NCBI RefSeq assembly: GCF_031179285.1 | Contig: NZ_JAPSHY010000014.1 | Span: 19,552 to 83,551 of the forward strand | Direction of reading: 5' to 3' | DNA from: Microbacterium sp. | GTDB taxonomy: Bacteria > Actinomycetota > Actinomycetes > Actinomycetales > Microbacteriaceae | Length of the DNA: 64,000 bases | Part shown: piece by piece, positions 33,649 to 42,929 of the stretch | Layout: each line of letters starts with the position of its first letter | Position numbering within the stretch: position 1 is the first letter of the stretch | Notes under the pieces: model-generated | The model's input: the letters and a program-made list of their open reading frames with translations, nothing else | What the model was told of the DNA's origin: nothing | Databases searched by the model: none | Position numbers and translations under genes: made by a program

Positions 33649-35397
33649 TCAGCGCCCGGATACGCTGCCGAAGAGCTTCGCGATGGGCGCCAGCACCAGC
33701 GGGCGAGCAGCGACCCATGCCGCGATCATCACCACGACGGATGCCGTGAAGACCCAGAAACCGGTCCAGGTGACGGCGTCCTGCGAGGCGTACATGTGGT
33801 TGAGGTTGCGCAGGAACCCGGTGAACATCACCAGCGCGACGTGCACGACGATGAAGGCGACGAAGTAGAGCATCACCGGGAAGTGCAGCGCTCGCGCCCA
33901 CTCGACCGGGTAGGCCCGGGAGAGTTTCTCCGCACTCTTCGGCCACATGCCGGACATCCGGAATCCGGTGATCGCGGCGAGGGGAGCTGCGATGAAGACG
34001 GTGGCGAAGTAAGCGAGCTGCTGCAGGCTGTTGTAGTTCACCCAGCCGTTCTCCGTCGGCCAGTCCAGCGACACGTACTGCAGGGCGGCGGAGAGGGCGT
34101 TGGGCAGCACCTCCCAGCTGGTCGGCACGATGCGCACCCAATGCCCGGTGGCGAAGATGAGCACGATGAAGATCAGGCCGTTCACGAGCCAGAGGATGTC
34201 GAGTGCCTGATGGAACCAGAGCGTCAGGCTGATCTTGCCCTTGTTGTTGCCGCGCGGGGTCCAGAACACGGTCGGGCGCTTCTCGGTGCGCACGCGCAAC
34301 CCGGAGCGGATGATCAGCACGATCAGGAAGGCGTTGAAGAAGTGCTGCCATCCGACCCACGGCGCGAAACCCGCAGCGACGTCGATCGCCGGGTGGTACT
34401 CGCCGGGGAAAGCGACGAGGAAGTCCTGCATGAACGGCAAGCTCAGCAGCGCCCGCACGAACGCGACGCCGGCGGCGGCGGCGATGCCGAGACCGGCTGC
34501 TGACAAGAGCCCGGCGATCGCCTGCGTCCACGTGGGGCGCAGCCGGCCGGACGCGGGCGTCGCGGTCACGTGGCGCGGCGCGCGGCCGTTCCACACCGTT
34601 CGCGACCACGGCAGCGGAGTGCCGATGTCGGGGGTGAGGATGGCTGCGGGCGCGGCGGCTGGAATGAGGTCCCTCGACGCGGTGGCTGCAGGCTCAGAGG
34701 CCACGGATCTCGTGGACGCCGCAGCGGGCTCCGGCAGTGCGGTGTCCGCATCGGCGGCGACAGCCGGCGCCGTCGACGCGGCTCCCGGATCCGCTGCCTG
34801 CACGGGGCGGGTTCCGGCGGGTGGCCACGGTTCGCCGCCCGCGACGCGCGGGAGGCCGCGGCGCACCGTCGTCTCGTTCGGCGGTGCGTACTGGGCGGCG
34901 GGTGCGGCCGTGGTCGGAGCGGGGGATGCTGTCGTGGCCGGCGCGGCTGAGGCGGAAACCGCTGCGGCATGCGCGGCGGGTGCGGCCGGCACCTGAGCGG
35001 AAGCCACCTCCGCCGTGGCGACCGACGACGGTGCCTTCCCGCCGGACGCCGAGCTCAGGCGGGCCGGTGGCCATGGTTCGCCTCCGGCTACGCGCGGCAG
35101 CCCGCGACGCATACCGGTTGCCCCGGATTCGCCCGCAGATGCCGGCGAGGGAACAGGCTCTGTGGTCGTGGTCGTGGTCGTGGACGTGGAGGCGACAGCC
35201 TCCGCGGTCGTCGCAACCGGCGCAGGCGTCGTCGCGGGAGCTGCAGCAGGGGAAGGCTCGGGCGCCGCCGACGCGGCGGCGGGAGCTGCGAGCATCTCGA
35301 CGTCGACGGTTTCGTCGATTCCGGCAGCGTCCGCGGGCGGCCACGGCTCACCGCCGGGAACGCGCGGAAGTCCGCGCCGCAGCATCCGCGTGGTCAT
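33649..35397 (-). CDS. ETF-associated membrane cytochrome b with triplicated RRGLPRV motif
   Basis: 582 residues from an ATG at 35397, 2 nt after the etfA stop. Residues 1-285 are Ala/Pro/Thr-rich and look disordered. They carry three near-identical 15-mers: [15 protein letters not shown] (7-21) and [15 protein letters not shown] (97-111 and 179-193). Residues about 290-565 form six membrane helices of the cytochrome b/b6 (b561-like) type, with helix histidines H352 (WQHFF), H396 (WFHQ), H505 (LHFP) and H519 (VVHV) available for one or two hemes. Placed last in an etfB-etfA operon, it likely passes electrons from ETF into the membrane. I infer that the repeats dock ETF or dehydrogenases. This combination is not one I can name. 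Confidence 0.82.
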   Translation of the reverse strand: MTTRMLRRGLPRVPGGEPWPPADAAGIDETVDVEMLAAPAAASAAPEPSPAAAPATTPAPVATTAEAVASTSTTTTTTTEPVPSPASAGESGATGMRRGLPRVAGGEPWPPARLSSASGGKAPSSVATAEVASAQVPAAPAAHAAAVSASAAPATTASPAPTTAAPAAQYAPPNETTVRRGLPRVAGGEPWPPAGTRPVQAADPGAASTAPAVAADADTALPEPAAASTRSVASEPAATASRDLIPAAAPAAILTPDIGTPLPWSRTVWNGRAPRHVTATPASGRLRPTWTQAIAGLLSAAGLGIAAAAGVAFVRALLSLPFMQDFLVAFPGEYHPAIDVAAGFAPWVGWQHFFNAFLIVLIIRSGLRVRTEKRPTVFWTPRGNNKGKISLTLWFHQALDILWLVNGLIFIVLIFATGHWVRIVPTSWEVLPNALSAALQYVSLDWPTENGWVNYNSLQQLAYFATVFIAAPLAAITGFRMSGMWPKSAEKLSRAYPVEWARALHFPVMLYFVAFIVVHVALVMFTGFLRNLNHMYASQDAVTWTGFWVFTASVVVMIAAWVAARPLVLAPIAKLFGSVSGR

Positions 35398-35399
35398 GA

Positions 35400-36377
35400 C
35401 TACTTCTTCCGCGCCTCGAGGGCGGCGATCAGCTGCGGCACCACGCTGAACACGTCTCCGACGATGCCGAAGTCGGCCACCTCGAAGATGGGCGCATCGG
35501 CATCCTTGTTGATGGCGACGATCGTCTTCGAGGTCTGCATGCCCGCGCGGTGCTGGATCGCACCCGAGATCCCGAGTGCGACGTAGAGCTGTGGCGACAC
35601 CGACACCCCCGTCTGCCCGACCTGGTGGGACTGGGGGATGTAGCCGGCGTCCACGGCTGCACGCGAGGCACCGACGGCGGCGCCCAGGGCGTCGGCGAGC
35701 TGCTCGACGAGCACGAACTTCTCCTTCGAGGCGAGACCGCGTCCGCCCGCCACGACGCGCGTGGCACCACGCAGCTCGGGCCGCGACGACGCGACCTCGA
35801 CCGCCTCGACAGGACCCGCGGTGGCAGCGGGAGCACCCGACGGCGTGACCTCGAGCGCCTCGACGACCGGCGAGCCGACGGCTTCGCCCCTGGCATCCAC
35901 CGCGCCCTGCCGCACGGTGATCACGGGCGTGCCGAAGGTCGGCGCCGCGTCGACGAGGTACGAGCCGCCGTACACGGAGTGATGCGCGATGATGCCTTCG
36001 TCGTCGCGCGAGACCCCGATGGCGTCGACGCACAAAGCGCTCTTCGTACGCACGGCGAAACGGCCGGCGACGTCGCGGCCGGTGATGGAGTTCGAGATGA
36101 GCACCGCATCCGACCGCACCCTGGCCGCCGCGGCCTGCAGTGCGTCGACGATCGGCACCGTGAGGGCCGTGGCATCGGCGTCGGCCGTGAGAACGACCGA
36201 AGCTCCGGCAGCCGCGGCCGCGTCGACCGCAGCCTGCGAGCCCCCGACGACCAGGGCGACGGGCGTGCCGACGGTCGATGCCGCGCCGATGAGCGCGGCC
36301 GTGCTGCCGGCCGCGGCGCCGGAAGGATCGACGTCGACCAGCACGAGGATCGAGTTCTCGGGGTAGCTCATCGTCAC
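35400..36377 (-). CDS. etfA: Electron transfer flavoprotein alpha subunit
   Basis: 325 residues from a GTG overlapping the etfB stop (an ATG two codons later is possible). The C-terminal FAD-binding half is typical: [52 protein letters not shown], then [49 protein letters not shown]. With EtfB it accepts electrons from acyl-CoA and related dehydrogenases in the cytoplasm. The next gene encodes a membrane cytochrome b rather than the usual ETF:quinone oxidoreductase, which is not present in this window. Confidence 0.95.
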   Translation of the reverse strand: MTMSYPENSILVLVDVDPSGAAAGSTAALIGAASTVGTPVALVVGGSQAAVDAAAAAGASVVLTADADATALTVPIVDALQAAAARVRSDAVLISNSITGRDVAGRFAVRTKSALCVDAIGVSRDDEGIIAHHSVYGGSYLVDAAPTFGTPVITVRQGAVDARGEAVGSPVVEALEVTPSGAPAATAGPVEAVEVASSRPELRGATRVVAGGRGLASKEKFVLVEQLADALGAAVGASRAAVDAGYIPQSHQVGQTGVSVSPQLYVALGISGAIQHRAGMQTSKTIVAINKDADAPIFEVADFGIVGDVFSVVPQLIAALEARKK

Positions 36378-37150
36378 ACCAGCCTGTTCTGCACGAGGAA
36401 ATCGACCAGCTGATCCGCGGCATCGCCCTCATCGACGATCTTGACTCCCGCTGCACGCGGCGGCTTCTCCGAGATCGCCGTCATGATCGACCGGGGCGCC
36501 GCGGCCGGGTCTGCCGACACGTCGAGGTCTGCGAGAGACAGCACCTCGAGCGGCTTCTTCTTCGCCGCCATGATCCCCTTGAAGTTCGGAAATCGCGCGT
36601 CCGGGAGCGCCTCGGTGATCGAGATGACCGCAGGAAGCGGTGCCGAGACGGGCTGCGATCCGGCATCCGTCGCCCTCGTGCCCGAGACACTGTCCGCGGT
36701 GATCTCGACGGTGCTGAGAGCGGTCGCCTGCGCGTATCCGAGGTGCTCGGCGAGCATCGCCGGGATCACGCCGCCCGAACCGTCGGTGGAGAGGTTGCCG
36801 GTGATGACCAGATCGGCGCCGCCCCGCCTGATCGCCGCAGCGAGGACTTCGGCGGTGAGACCGAGATCGGCGCCGACGAGCTGCTCGTCGGCGATGTGGA
36901 CCGCCGACGCTGCGCCGATCGCGAGTGCGCGGCGGACGGAGGCCGTCGAGGACGCGGGGGCCATCGTGAGCGCTGTCACTTCAGCGTCGGAGTTCTTGTC
37001 GGCGTAGCTGAGCGCGACCTCGAGTGCCCGCTCGGTGATCTCGTCGAGCACCACGTCGCCCGCTGATCGATCGGCGAGGCCGGTCTCGAGACTCAGCTTG
37101 CGATCGCCATAGGTGTCGGGCACCTCTTTCACCAGCACGAAGATCTTCAT
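36374..37150 (-). CDS. etfB: Electron transfer flavoprotein beta subunit
   Basis: 258 residues. The AMP-binding ETF beta fold shows KIFVLVKEVPDTYGDRKL at the start, EITERALEVALSYADKNSDAEVTALTM, ADLVITGNLSTDGSGGVIPAMLAEHLGYAQATALSTVEI, and the late FPNFKGIMAAKKKPLEVLSLADL signature. It pairs with EtfA. It is the first gene of an etfB-etfA-cytochrome b unit. A MarR-type regulator lies divergently 99 bp away and could control it. The window's acyl-CoA dehydrogenase (46870-48045) is a possible electron donor. Confidence 0.95.
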   Translation of the reverse strand: MKIFVLVKEVPDTYGDRKLSLETGLADRSAGDVVLDEITERALEVALSYADKNSDAEVTALTMAPASSTASVRRALAIGAASAVHIADEQLVGADLGLTAEVLAAAIRRGGADLVITGNLSTDGSGGVIPAMLAEHLGYAQATALSTVEITADSVSGTRATDAGSQPVSAPLPAVISITEALPDARFPNFKGIMAAKKKPLEVLSLADLDVSADPAAAPRSIMTAISEKPPRAAGVKIVDEGDAADQLVDFLVQNRLV

Positions 37151-37249
37151 CGACAGCTCCTCACGACAGCACGAGTCTAGTGGGACGACGCACCGTTCAG
37201 TTAATCATCGCAAACGTTCCGGGAGGGGTCCGCCCGGTAGCGTAGAGCC

Positions 37250-37786
37250 GTGGCTCAACCGCGTCCCTTGCCCGTAGATCCGCTCGCCGAGGCGAAGCGG
37301 CAATGGCTCGCGCACGGCTGGACGGATGCCGCGGACGGCATGACCGTGGTGATCTCGGTGATGCGTGCGCAACAGCTCCTGCTCGCGCGGGTGGAGGCGG
37401 CCCTGAAGCCCTTCGAACTGAGCTTCGCCCGTTTCGAGGTCCTGCGGCTTCTCGCCTTCAGCCGCAGCGGGCGGCTTCCGCTGTCGAGCGTGGTGGCCCG
37501 CCTGCAGGTGCATGCCACCACGGTCACGAGCACCGCCGATCGACTCATACGAGACGGACTCATCGTCCGAGAGCCGCACCCGCACGACGGGCGGGCAGCG
37601 CTCCTCGCGCTCACCGACGACGGTCGTGACCTCGTGGAGCGTGCCACCGAGACGCTGAACGCCGAGGTGTTCGCCTCGCCCGGCATCAGCCAGGGCGACG
37701 CGACGGACCTCATCGGGATCGTGGCTCGACTGCGCCGGGATGCCGGCGACTTCACCGACCCGCGCCCGCAGCCGGACCCGCTCTGA
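37250..37786 (+). CDS. MarR-family transcriptional regulator
   Basis: 178 residues from a GTG. Winged helix-turn-helix: LSFARFEVLRLLAFSRSGRLPLSSVVARLQVHATTVTSTADRLIRDGLIVREPHPHDGRAALLALTDDGRDL, about residues 55-130. It is divergent from etfB and coupled to a small SRPBCC protein (its stop TGA shares a base with the next ATG). A role in controlling the ETF operon or the coupled gene is likely, but I see no clean palindrome in 37151-37249. Confidence 0.9.
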   Translation: MAQPRPLPVDPLAEAKRQWLAHGWTDAADGMTVVISVMRAQQLLLARVEAALKPFELSFARFEVLRLLAFSRSGRLPLSSVVARLQVHATTVTSTADRLIRDGLIVREPHPHDGRAALLALTDDGRDLVERATETLNAEVFASPGISQGDATDLIGIVARLRRDAGDFTDPRPQPDPL

Positions 37787-38247
37787 TGGCCCGGTTCGTG
37801 TTGGAGCAGGTGATCGCCGCTCCCCGGCACGACGTCTTCGCCGCCGCTCTCGACCCGGAGCTCCATGTGCGCACGATGGCACGGTACGGCGAAACCATGG
37901 TCGAGGCGCCGGCCGGGGGTGTCTTCACCGAGGGTTCCTCGGTGAAGAGGCAGGCGCGTCACTTCGGCATCCCGTTCCGGCTCCGCTCCACGGTTTTCGG
38001 CATCGATCCACCGCACCGGTTCAGCGATCGGCAGGTCCGCGGGCCGTTCGCATCATTCCTGCACGAACACGCGTTCGAGGAACATGCCCGCGGCACGCTG
38101 ATGCGCGACACGATCACCTTCAGCTCGCCGTTCGGTCCGATCGGACGACTCGTCGACCGGCTCTTCATGCGGCGGTACATGCAGCGGCTGATCGCCGAAC
38201 GCAACGCGGTCCTGGCAGCGGAGACCGAGGCTCGCCACCCCGACTGA
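37786..38247 (+). CDS. SRPBCC-family protein
   Basis: 153 residues from an ATG overlapping the marR stop. The helix-grip pattern of polyketide cyclase/START-like proteins is seen: FVLEQVIAAPRHDVFAAALDPELHVRTMARYGETMV, FRLRSTVFGIDPPHRFSDRQVRGPFASFLHEHAFEEHARGTLMRDTITFSSPFG, and a long C-terminal helix FMRRYMQRLIAERNAVLAAE. Such proteins bind a hydrophobic ligand in a cavity. Function unknown; it may be the ligand-handling partner of the MarR regulator. Confidence 0.82.
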   Translation: MARFVLEQVIAAPRHDVFAAALDPELHVRTMARYGETMVEAPAGGVFTEGSSVKRQARHFGIPFRLRSTVFGIDPPHRFSDRQVRGPFASFLHEHAFEEHARGTLMRDTITFSSPFGPIGRLVDRLFMRRYMQRLIAERNAVLAAETEARHPD

Positions 38248-38256
38248 CCGCTCTAT

Positions 38257-38285
38257 TTGCACATGAATATCATTCTCAATAAGGT
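38257..38285 (+). promoter_or_regulatory. Promoter and Fur/Zur-like box before the metal-chelate operon
   Basis: TTGCAC (38257-38262) and TAAGGT (38280-38285), 17 bp apart, form a candidate promoter. Between them TGAATATCATTCTCA (38264-38278) matches a 7-1-7 Fur-superfamily box; 12 of 14 half-site bases fit a TGAAAAT-n-ATTTTCA Zur-like consensus as I recall it, 11 of 14 the Fur form. The predicted start of transcription falls on or next to the GTG at 38294. Confidence 0.6.
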
Positions 38286-38293
38286 GGGGTCTC

Positions 38294-39415
38294 GTGACCT
38301 CACCCGGATTACTCGCCCCGTCTCGGGCGATCGTCCACGCTGATGCCTCGACGAGTGCGCGGCGACGCCTGACCCGACGGACAACGACGCTCGTTCTCGG
38401 GCTGACAGCGGCCGTCATCGGGCTCGTCGTGGTCTCCGGGGCTGTCGGCTCGGTGCCGGTGCAGCCCCTCGAAGCCGCCCAGCTCGTCATGGGTCACCTC
38501 CTGCCGGGCATGCCGTGGATGACGGACGGCTCGCTGACTCCGCTGCAGGATCAAGCCGTCTGGCAGTTCCGGCTGCCGCGCACTCTGCTGGCCGCTCTCG
38601 CCGGCGCTGGACTCGCACTCGCCGGTGCCCTGATGCAGGTAACGGTGCGCAACCCCTTGGCCGAGCCGTACATCCTCGGAGTCTCCTCCGGGGCGAGCGT
38701 CGGTGCGGTGCTCGTGATCGTGCTCGGCTCGGCCGCGGTCGGTGGCCTGTCGATGAATGTCGCGGCATTCGCCGGCGCCCTGGCCACCTGCGCTGCCGTG
38801 TGGGCGCTCGCACGGAAAGCAGGGTCCCTGTCGCCCACGCGGATGATCCTCGCCGGGGTCGCGCTGGGCACGCTCCTGAGTGCCGTGACGAGCTACCTGA
38901 CGATCTCCACCGATGCACAGAATGTGGTCGGAGTGCTCTTCTTCCTACTGGGCAGCGTGTCTGCGGCCACCATGCCGAGCCTGGTCGGCCCCGCCGTCGC
39001 GCTGGTGATCGCAGCGACGATCGCCGCCCTGCTGGCGCGCTCGCTCAATGCGCTGATGACCGGTGACGAGTCGGCGTCTTCGCTCGGGATAGACGCCGGG
39101 AGGCTGCGCGGGCTGCTGCTCGTGATCGCCTCCCTGCTCACCGGTGCCGTGGTCTCCGTCAGCGGCGGCATCGGCTTCGTCGGACTGGTCGTGCCGCACA
39201 TCGCGAGAATAGCGGTGGGAGCCGACCATCGGCGTCTGCTGCCGATCACCGTGCTCGGCGGCGCCGTCTTCCTGATGGTCGCCGACCTGCTGGCGCGGAC
39301 GGTCGCTGCACCGACAGAGATCCCACTGGGTATCCTCACCGCGTTCGTCGGCGCCCCCTTCTTCCTCTGGCTGATGCGGCGCAGCGGCGCCGACCGGGCG
39401 GGGTTCGGGCGATGA
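38294..39415 (+). CDS. FecCD-family metal-chelate ABC permease
   Basis: 373 residues from a GTG close to the predicted transcription start. About ten helices with the FecCD hallmarks: FRLPRTLLAALAGAGLALAGALMQVTVRNPLAEPYILGVSSGASVGAV (about residues 92-140) and GGIGFVGLVVPHIARIAVGADHRRLLP (the ATPase-coupling loop). It imports iron-siderophore, heme, cobalamin or another metal chelate. It is the first of five tightly spaced genes behind a Fur/Zur-like box. The next ATPase gene overlaps its stop (ATGA). Confidence 0.93.
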   Translation: MTSPGLLAPSRAIVHADASTSARRRLTRRTTTLVLGLTAAVIGLVVVSGAVGSVPVQPLEAAQLVMGHLLPGMPWMTDGSLTPLQDQAVWQFRLPRTLLAALAGAGLALAGALMQVTVRNPLAEPYILGVSSGASVGAVLVIVLGSAAVGGLSMNVAAFAGALATCAAVWALARKAGSLSPTRMILAGVALGTLLSAVTSYLTISTDAQNVVGVLFFLLGSVSAATMPSLVGPAVALVIAATIAALLARSLNALMTGDESASSLGIDAGRLRGLLLVIASLLTGAVVSVSGGIGFVGLVVPHIARIAVGADHRRLLPITVLGGAVFLMVADLLARTVAAPTEIPLGILTAFVGAPFFLWLMRRSGADRAGFGR

Positions 39416-40242
39416 GGGTCGAGATCGACGGCGTGACCGTCACGCTGGGTGGCCGCGACGTCGTGCAGAGCGCGTCGCTGACCGTGAATCCGGTTGAGGT
39501 CGTCGGACTCCTCGGTCCCAACGGCAGCGGCAAGTCATCGCTGCTGCGCACCCTTTACCGTGCCGTCAGACCCCGGGCCGGGGTGGTGCGTGTCGGTGGT
39601 GAGGATCTGCGCACGCTCAGCCGACGCGAGGCTGCCAGGGCGGTGGCGGTCATGCTGCAAGACCCGCCGACGGACTTCGACCTCACCGTCGAGGAGACCG
39701 TCCTGCTCGGACGAGCCCCGCATCACGTCTCCTTCGGCGGTGACACCGCAGAGGATCTGCGCATCGTCGCGGACGCGATGCGCCGTGCGGAGGTCACAGA
39801 GCTCGGCGACCGGATGGTGGCGATGCTCTCGGGCGGCCAGCGTCAGCGCGTGATGCTGGCCCGTGCCCTCGCGCAGTCCAGCCCGATCCTCGTCCTGGAC
39901 GAGCCGAGCAACCACCTCGACATCAGTCACCAGCACGAGTTGATGAGCACGGTGCGCGGTCTCGGACGCACAGTGATCGCAGCGCTTCACGACCTCAATC
40001 TGGCGAGCCAGTACTGCGATCGGGTCGTCATCCTCCTGGCGGGACGCATCGTCGCTGCCGGTCCACCGGCAGCGATCCTCACCCCGGAACTGATCCGCTC
40101 CGTGTTCGACGTCGATGTGCGGATCCTCGGAGACTCCGCAGCGCCGGTGTTCGCGTTCGGACGCCTCCGCGGCACGGCGCCGCCCGCCCTGCCCACATCC
40201 TCACCCGACGAATCCCGAACAGAAAGCGCGCTCCAGCCATGA
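39412..40242 (+). CDS. Metal-chelate ABC transporter ATPase (FecE/FhuC type)
   Basis: 276 residues. Walker A GPNGSGKSSLL (about residue 36), Q-loop VMLQDPPTDFDLTVEETVLLGR, signature LSGGQRQRVMLARAL, Walker B ILVLDEPSNHLDI and the H-loop ALHDLNLASQYCDRV are all intact. It powers the FecCD permease encoded just upstream. The start overlaps the permease stop, and its own stop overlaps the binding-protein start, so all three are translationally coupled. Confidence 0.95.
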   Translation: MRVEIDGVTVTLGGRDVVQSASLTVNPVEVVGLLGPNGSGKSSLLRTLYRAVRPRAGVVRVGGEDLRTLSRREAARAVAVMLQDPPTDFDLTVEETVLLGRAPHHVSFGGDTAEDLRIVADAMRRAEVTELGDRMVAMLSGGQRQRVMLARALAQSSPILVLDEPSNHLDISHQHELMSTVRGLGRTVIAALHDLNLASQYCDRVVILLAGRIVAAGPPAAILTPELIRSVFDVDVRILGDSAAPVFAFGRLRGTAPPALPTSSPDESRTESALQP

Positions 40243-41246
40243 CCCCCTCCACCCGCCGTCGCACCCCGTCGATCGTCCTCTTCGCGTCCAGCATCCTGGT
40301 CCTCACCGGCTGCGGCACGGCGGTGACTCCCGCGTCGGACGTGAACGACGCTGCCGACGCCGTGACCGTGCAGAACTGTGACCGGGAGGTCACGGTCACG
40401 CAGACCCCTGAGGCCGTCGTGGGAATGCACCCCGCGCAGACCGAGTTGCTGCTGAGACTGGGACTCGAGGACCGCCTCGCCGGCCAAGCGCAGTCGGCTG
40501 CACAGGCCCTCCCAGAAGATGTGGCCTCGCTCGCGGCGGACGTCCCTGTCATCGGCGGCGCCATGCCGCCCATGCGTGAGGATCTGCTCTCGGTGGAACC
40601 GGACTTCGTCTACTCGCCCACCACATACGAGTTCACCGCGGAACAGGGCTTCGCGAGCATCGAGCAACTCGAGCAGGCAGGCGCTGCCGTCTACGTCGCA
40701 GCCGGCGGGTGCAAGGATCGCCGGATGAACGGAGAGGTCACAGACCTCTTCGTGGACCTCGAGAACCTCGGAAAGATCTTCGGGGTCGAGGATGCGGCCG
40801 CCGAGCTCATCGAGAAGAGCAAGGCCGATCTCGAAGAGGTCGCCGCGGCCGTGGCCGACGTCGACAGGTTGCGTGTCGCGCAGGTGTACGTCGACGGCAC
40901 GACGTTGCAGGCAATCGGCGCCGGCATCGAATTCGACATCCTGCGCTCCGCCGGCGCCGAGAACGTCTTCACCCCGGAGCAGCCGGCATTCGCAGACTTC
41001 TTCGCCGCGACGATCTCGCCGGAATCACTGGCCGCGGAGGAGCCCGATGCGCTCGTCTTCTCGGCGTACGACGAGGCGCATGCGGCCGCCACCCGTGAAT
41101 TCCTCACGAGCACTTTCCCCGACATGCCCGCTGTCCGCGAAGACCGGCTCATCGCGGTCTCCAGTGCGGACGTCTTCCCCGGCACGCTCGGCAACATCAC
41201 GATCGTTCGGCACATCGCCGAGGAGCTGTATCCCGAGGCCTTCTGA
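40239..41246 (+). CDS. Metal-chelate substrate-binding lipoprotein
   Basis: 335 residues. A type II signal ends with the lipobox LTGC (Cys at about residue 25), so it is anchored outside the membrane. The TroA/FepB-like bilobal fold is indicated by NCDREVTVTQTPEAVVGMHPAQTELLLRLGLEDRLAG, and the late NITIVRHIAEELYPEAF. Cysteines at NCDREV and AGGCKDRR could pair or bind ligand. The ligand is undetermined: siderophore, heme, zinc chelate and cobalamin are all possible. A precursor of the cofactor F420 has been proposed for some related actinobacterial cassettes, but I see no specific support here. Confidence 0.9.
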   Translation: MTPSTRRRTPSIVLFASSILVLTGCGTAVTPASDVNDAADAVTVQNCDREVTVTQTPEAVVGMHPAQTELLLRLGLEDRLAGQAQSAAQALPEDVASLAADVPVIGGAMPPMREDLLSVEPDFVYSPTTYEFTAEQGFASIEQLEQAGAAVYVAAGGCKDRRMNGEVTDLFVDLENLGKIFGVEDAAAELIEKSKADLEEVAAAVADVDRLRVAQVYVDGTTLQAIGAGIEFDILRSAGAENVFTPEQPAFADFFAATISPESLAAEEPDALVFSAYDEAHAAATREFLTSTFPDMPAVREDRLIAVSSADVFPGTLGNITIVRHIAEELYPEAF

Positions 41247-41249
41247 GCG

Positions 41250-42929
41250 ATGCTGCATCGACGACTGCTGCAGCTGGCCGGCGCGGTTCCCGGCGCGATC
41301 CTGCTCCTCGCGCTCGCCGGTCTGATCATCTCATCGCTGCACCTGGCATTCGCACTCGGGCTCTCCGGGGTGATCGCCTCCGTGGTGCGAGGTGATGACC
41401 ACCTCACGCCTGCGTTGACGCTGCTGACTGTCGTCACGATCGGGCGCGGAGCCGTGATCTGGATCCGCGAGCCTCTGGCCGCCCGGGTCGGCACATCCGT
41501 GCGGATACGGCTCCGGCGTCGGCTGCTCGAGCAGCTCAGCGTCGTACCGGCGACGTCGCGGGACTCCGGAACGATGGCGGCGACGATCATCGACGGTGTC
41601 GACGGGCTCGACGGCTACTACACCCGCTACCTTCCTCAACTGACTGTCGTGCTCGTCGTGCCTGCGACGGTCGTCGTCGTGATCAGCATCATCTCGTTGC
41701 CCGCCGGCATCGTCCTCGCCCTCGCCGCAGCCGTCGCCGTCCTCGCGCCGCGCGCCTGGGACGCGCTGCTGCTGAAGAACGGGCGCGCGCGCTGGGAACG
41801 CTTCGCCCGACTCTCATCCGACTACGTGGAGGCCCTTCAGAGCATCCCCCTCCTGCGCGGATTCGGAGCGGACGCTCGCGCCGCGGAGCGTCTCGCGGCC
41901 GATGCCGACGCGCTGCGGCTGTCGACGATGAGGCAACTGCGGGTCTCGCTCGTCGAAACAGGGGTGAGTGCTCTCGCGATGCACCTGGGGGTGATCCTCG
42001 CCGTGAGCGTAGTCCTGCTGACAGCCGCGGCCGGAAACGCGCCGGCGGCTGAAGCCGTGGCCGTGCTGCTGCTGGCGCGGGAGTGCTTCCGCCCCGTTCA
42101 GGAACTCGGGGCGCACTGGCACGCCGGATACCTGGGCCTCAGTGCCGTCGACGGTCTCGAGCAGCTGATGTCCGCCGCTGTCCCTGTCGGACGCGGCGCC
42201 GCGATCCGTGAACCTGCCGCCGACGGCGGCGTCGACATCGACGACATCGTGTATCGGCATCCTGGAACAGACGCCGGTCTCCACGGAGTCAGTCTGCGGA
42301 TCGAACCAGGTGAGAAGGTCGCCATCCTCGGCCCGTCCGGGTCCGGCAAGAGCACCCTCGCCAGACTGCTCGAGCGAGAGTCAGACCCCGAGTCCGGACG
42401 CATCCTGCTCGGCGGTTCGGATCTTCGAGACCTGAGCCCGAGCGCGCGCATTCGCAGCGTCGTGGTCGTGCCGCAGGATCCCACCCTGTTCGCGTGGACG
42501 GTCCGCGACAACCTCCGCCTCTACCGGCCCGAGGCGACAGAAGCGGAGGTGCTCGAAGCGGCGAAGAGCGCCGGCATCCATGACGTCATCGGCGATCTCC
42601 CTCGCGGCTATGACACCGTGCTCGGCGAGAACGGCGAGCAGCTCTCCGGCGGTCAGCGTCAGCGACTGGCCGTCGCGCGGGCGCTTGTCTCCACGGCTCC
42701 CGTGCTCGTGCTCGACGAGGTGACCTCCGCCCTCGACGCTCACACCGAGCAGCGGGTGATGGACGGCGTGGTCGCGGCGGCTCCGGGGCGCACCATCGTC
42801 TTCATCGCTCACCGTGAGAGCGCCTGCGTGCATGCAGACCGGTGGATCGCCCTCCGAAATGGTCGCATCGCCGACGCGGGCGACGGACCGCCACCGGTCG
42901 GCGCTCTGGTCCGGCAGGGCACATCGTGA
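41250..42929 (+). CDS. Exporter-fold ABC half-transporter, CydD-like subunit
   Basis: 559 residues: a six-helix type IV membrane domain (about 1-320) followed by an ATPase domain. Walker A GPSGSGKSTLARLL, signature LSGGQRQRLAVARAL, Walker B VLVLDEVTSALD with its glutamate, and the H-loop IAHRES are intact. It is coupled (GTGA) to a second half-transporter, forming a heterodimer. Sequence alone resembles CydDC thiol exporters. Position inside a metal-chelate import operon instead suggests a siderophore-handling pair comparable to YbtPQ or IrtAB. No cytochrome bd genes are present in the window. Confidence 0.85.
   Translation: MLHRRLLQLAGAVPGAILLLALAGLIISSLHLAFALGLSGVIASVVRGDDHLTPALTLLTVVTIGRGAVIWIREPLAARVGTSVRIRLRRRLLEQLSVVPATSRDSGTMAATIIDGVDGLDGYYTRYLPQLTVVLVVPATVVVVISIISLPAGIVLALAAAVAVLAPRAWDALLLKNGRARWERFARLSSDYVEALQSIPLLRGFGADARAAERLAADADALRLSTMRQLRVSLVETGVSALAMHLGVILAVSVVLLTAAAGNAPAAEAVAVLLLARECFRPVQELGAHWHAGYLGLSAVDGLEQLMSAAVPVGRGAAIREPAADGGVDIDDIVYRHPGTDAGLHGVSLRIEPGEKVAILGPSGSGKSTLARLLERESDPESGRILLGGSDLRDLSPSARIRSVVVVPQDPTLFAWTVRDNLRLYRPEATEAEVLEAAKSAGIHDVIGDLPRGYDTVLGENGEQLSGGQRQRLAVARALVSTAPVLVLDEVTSALDAHTEQRVMDGVVAAAPGRTIVFIAHRESACVHADRWIALRNGRIADAGDGPPPVGALVRQGTS

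Noticed and set aside
35398..36456. N-terminal extension of the cytochrome b frame through etfA
   Set aside because: The frame is open only because of GC bias; etfA motifs are unmistakable in another frame, and an ATG lies 2 nt after the etfA stop.
40239..41246. Assigning the binding protein to F420 precursor uptake
   Set aside because: Some actinobacterial FecCD-type cassettes carry that proposal, but no F420 gene is nearby and the Fur/Zur-like box points to a metal chelate.
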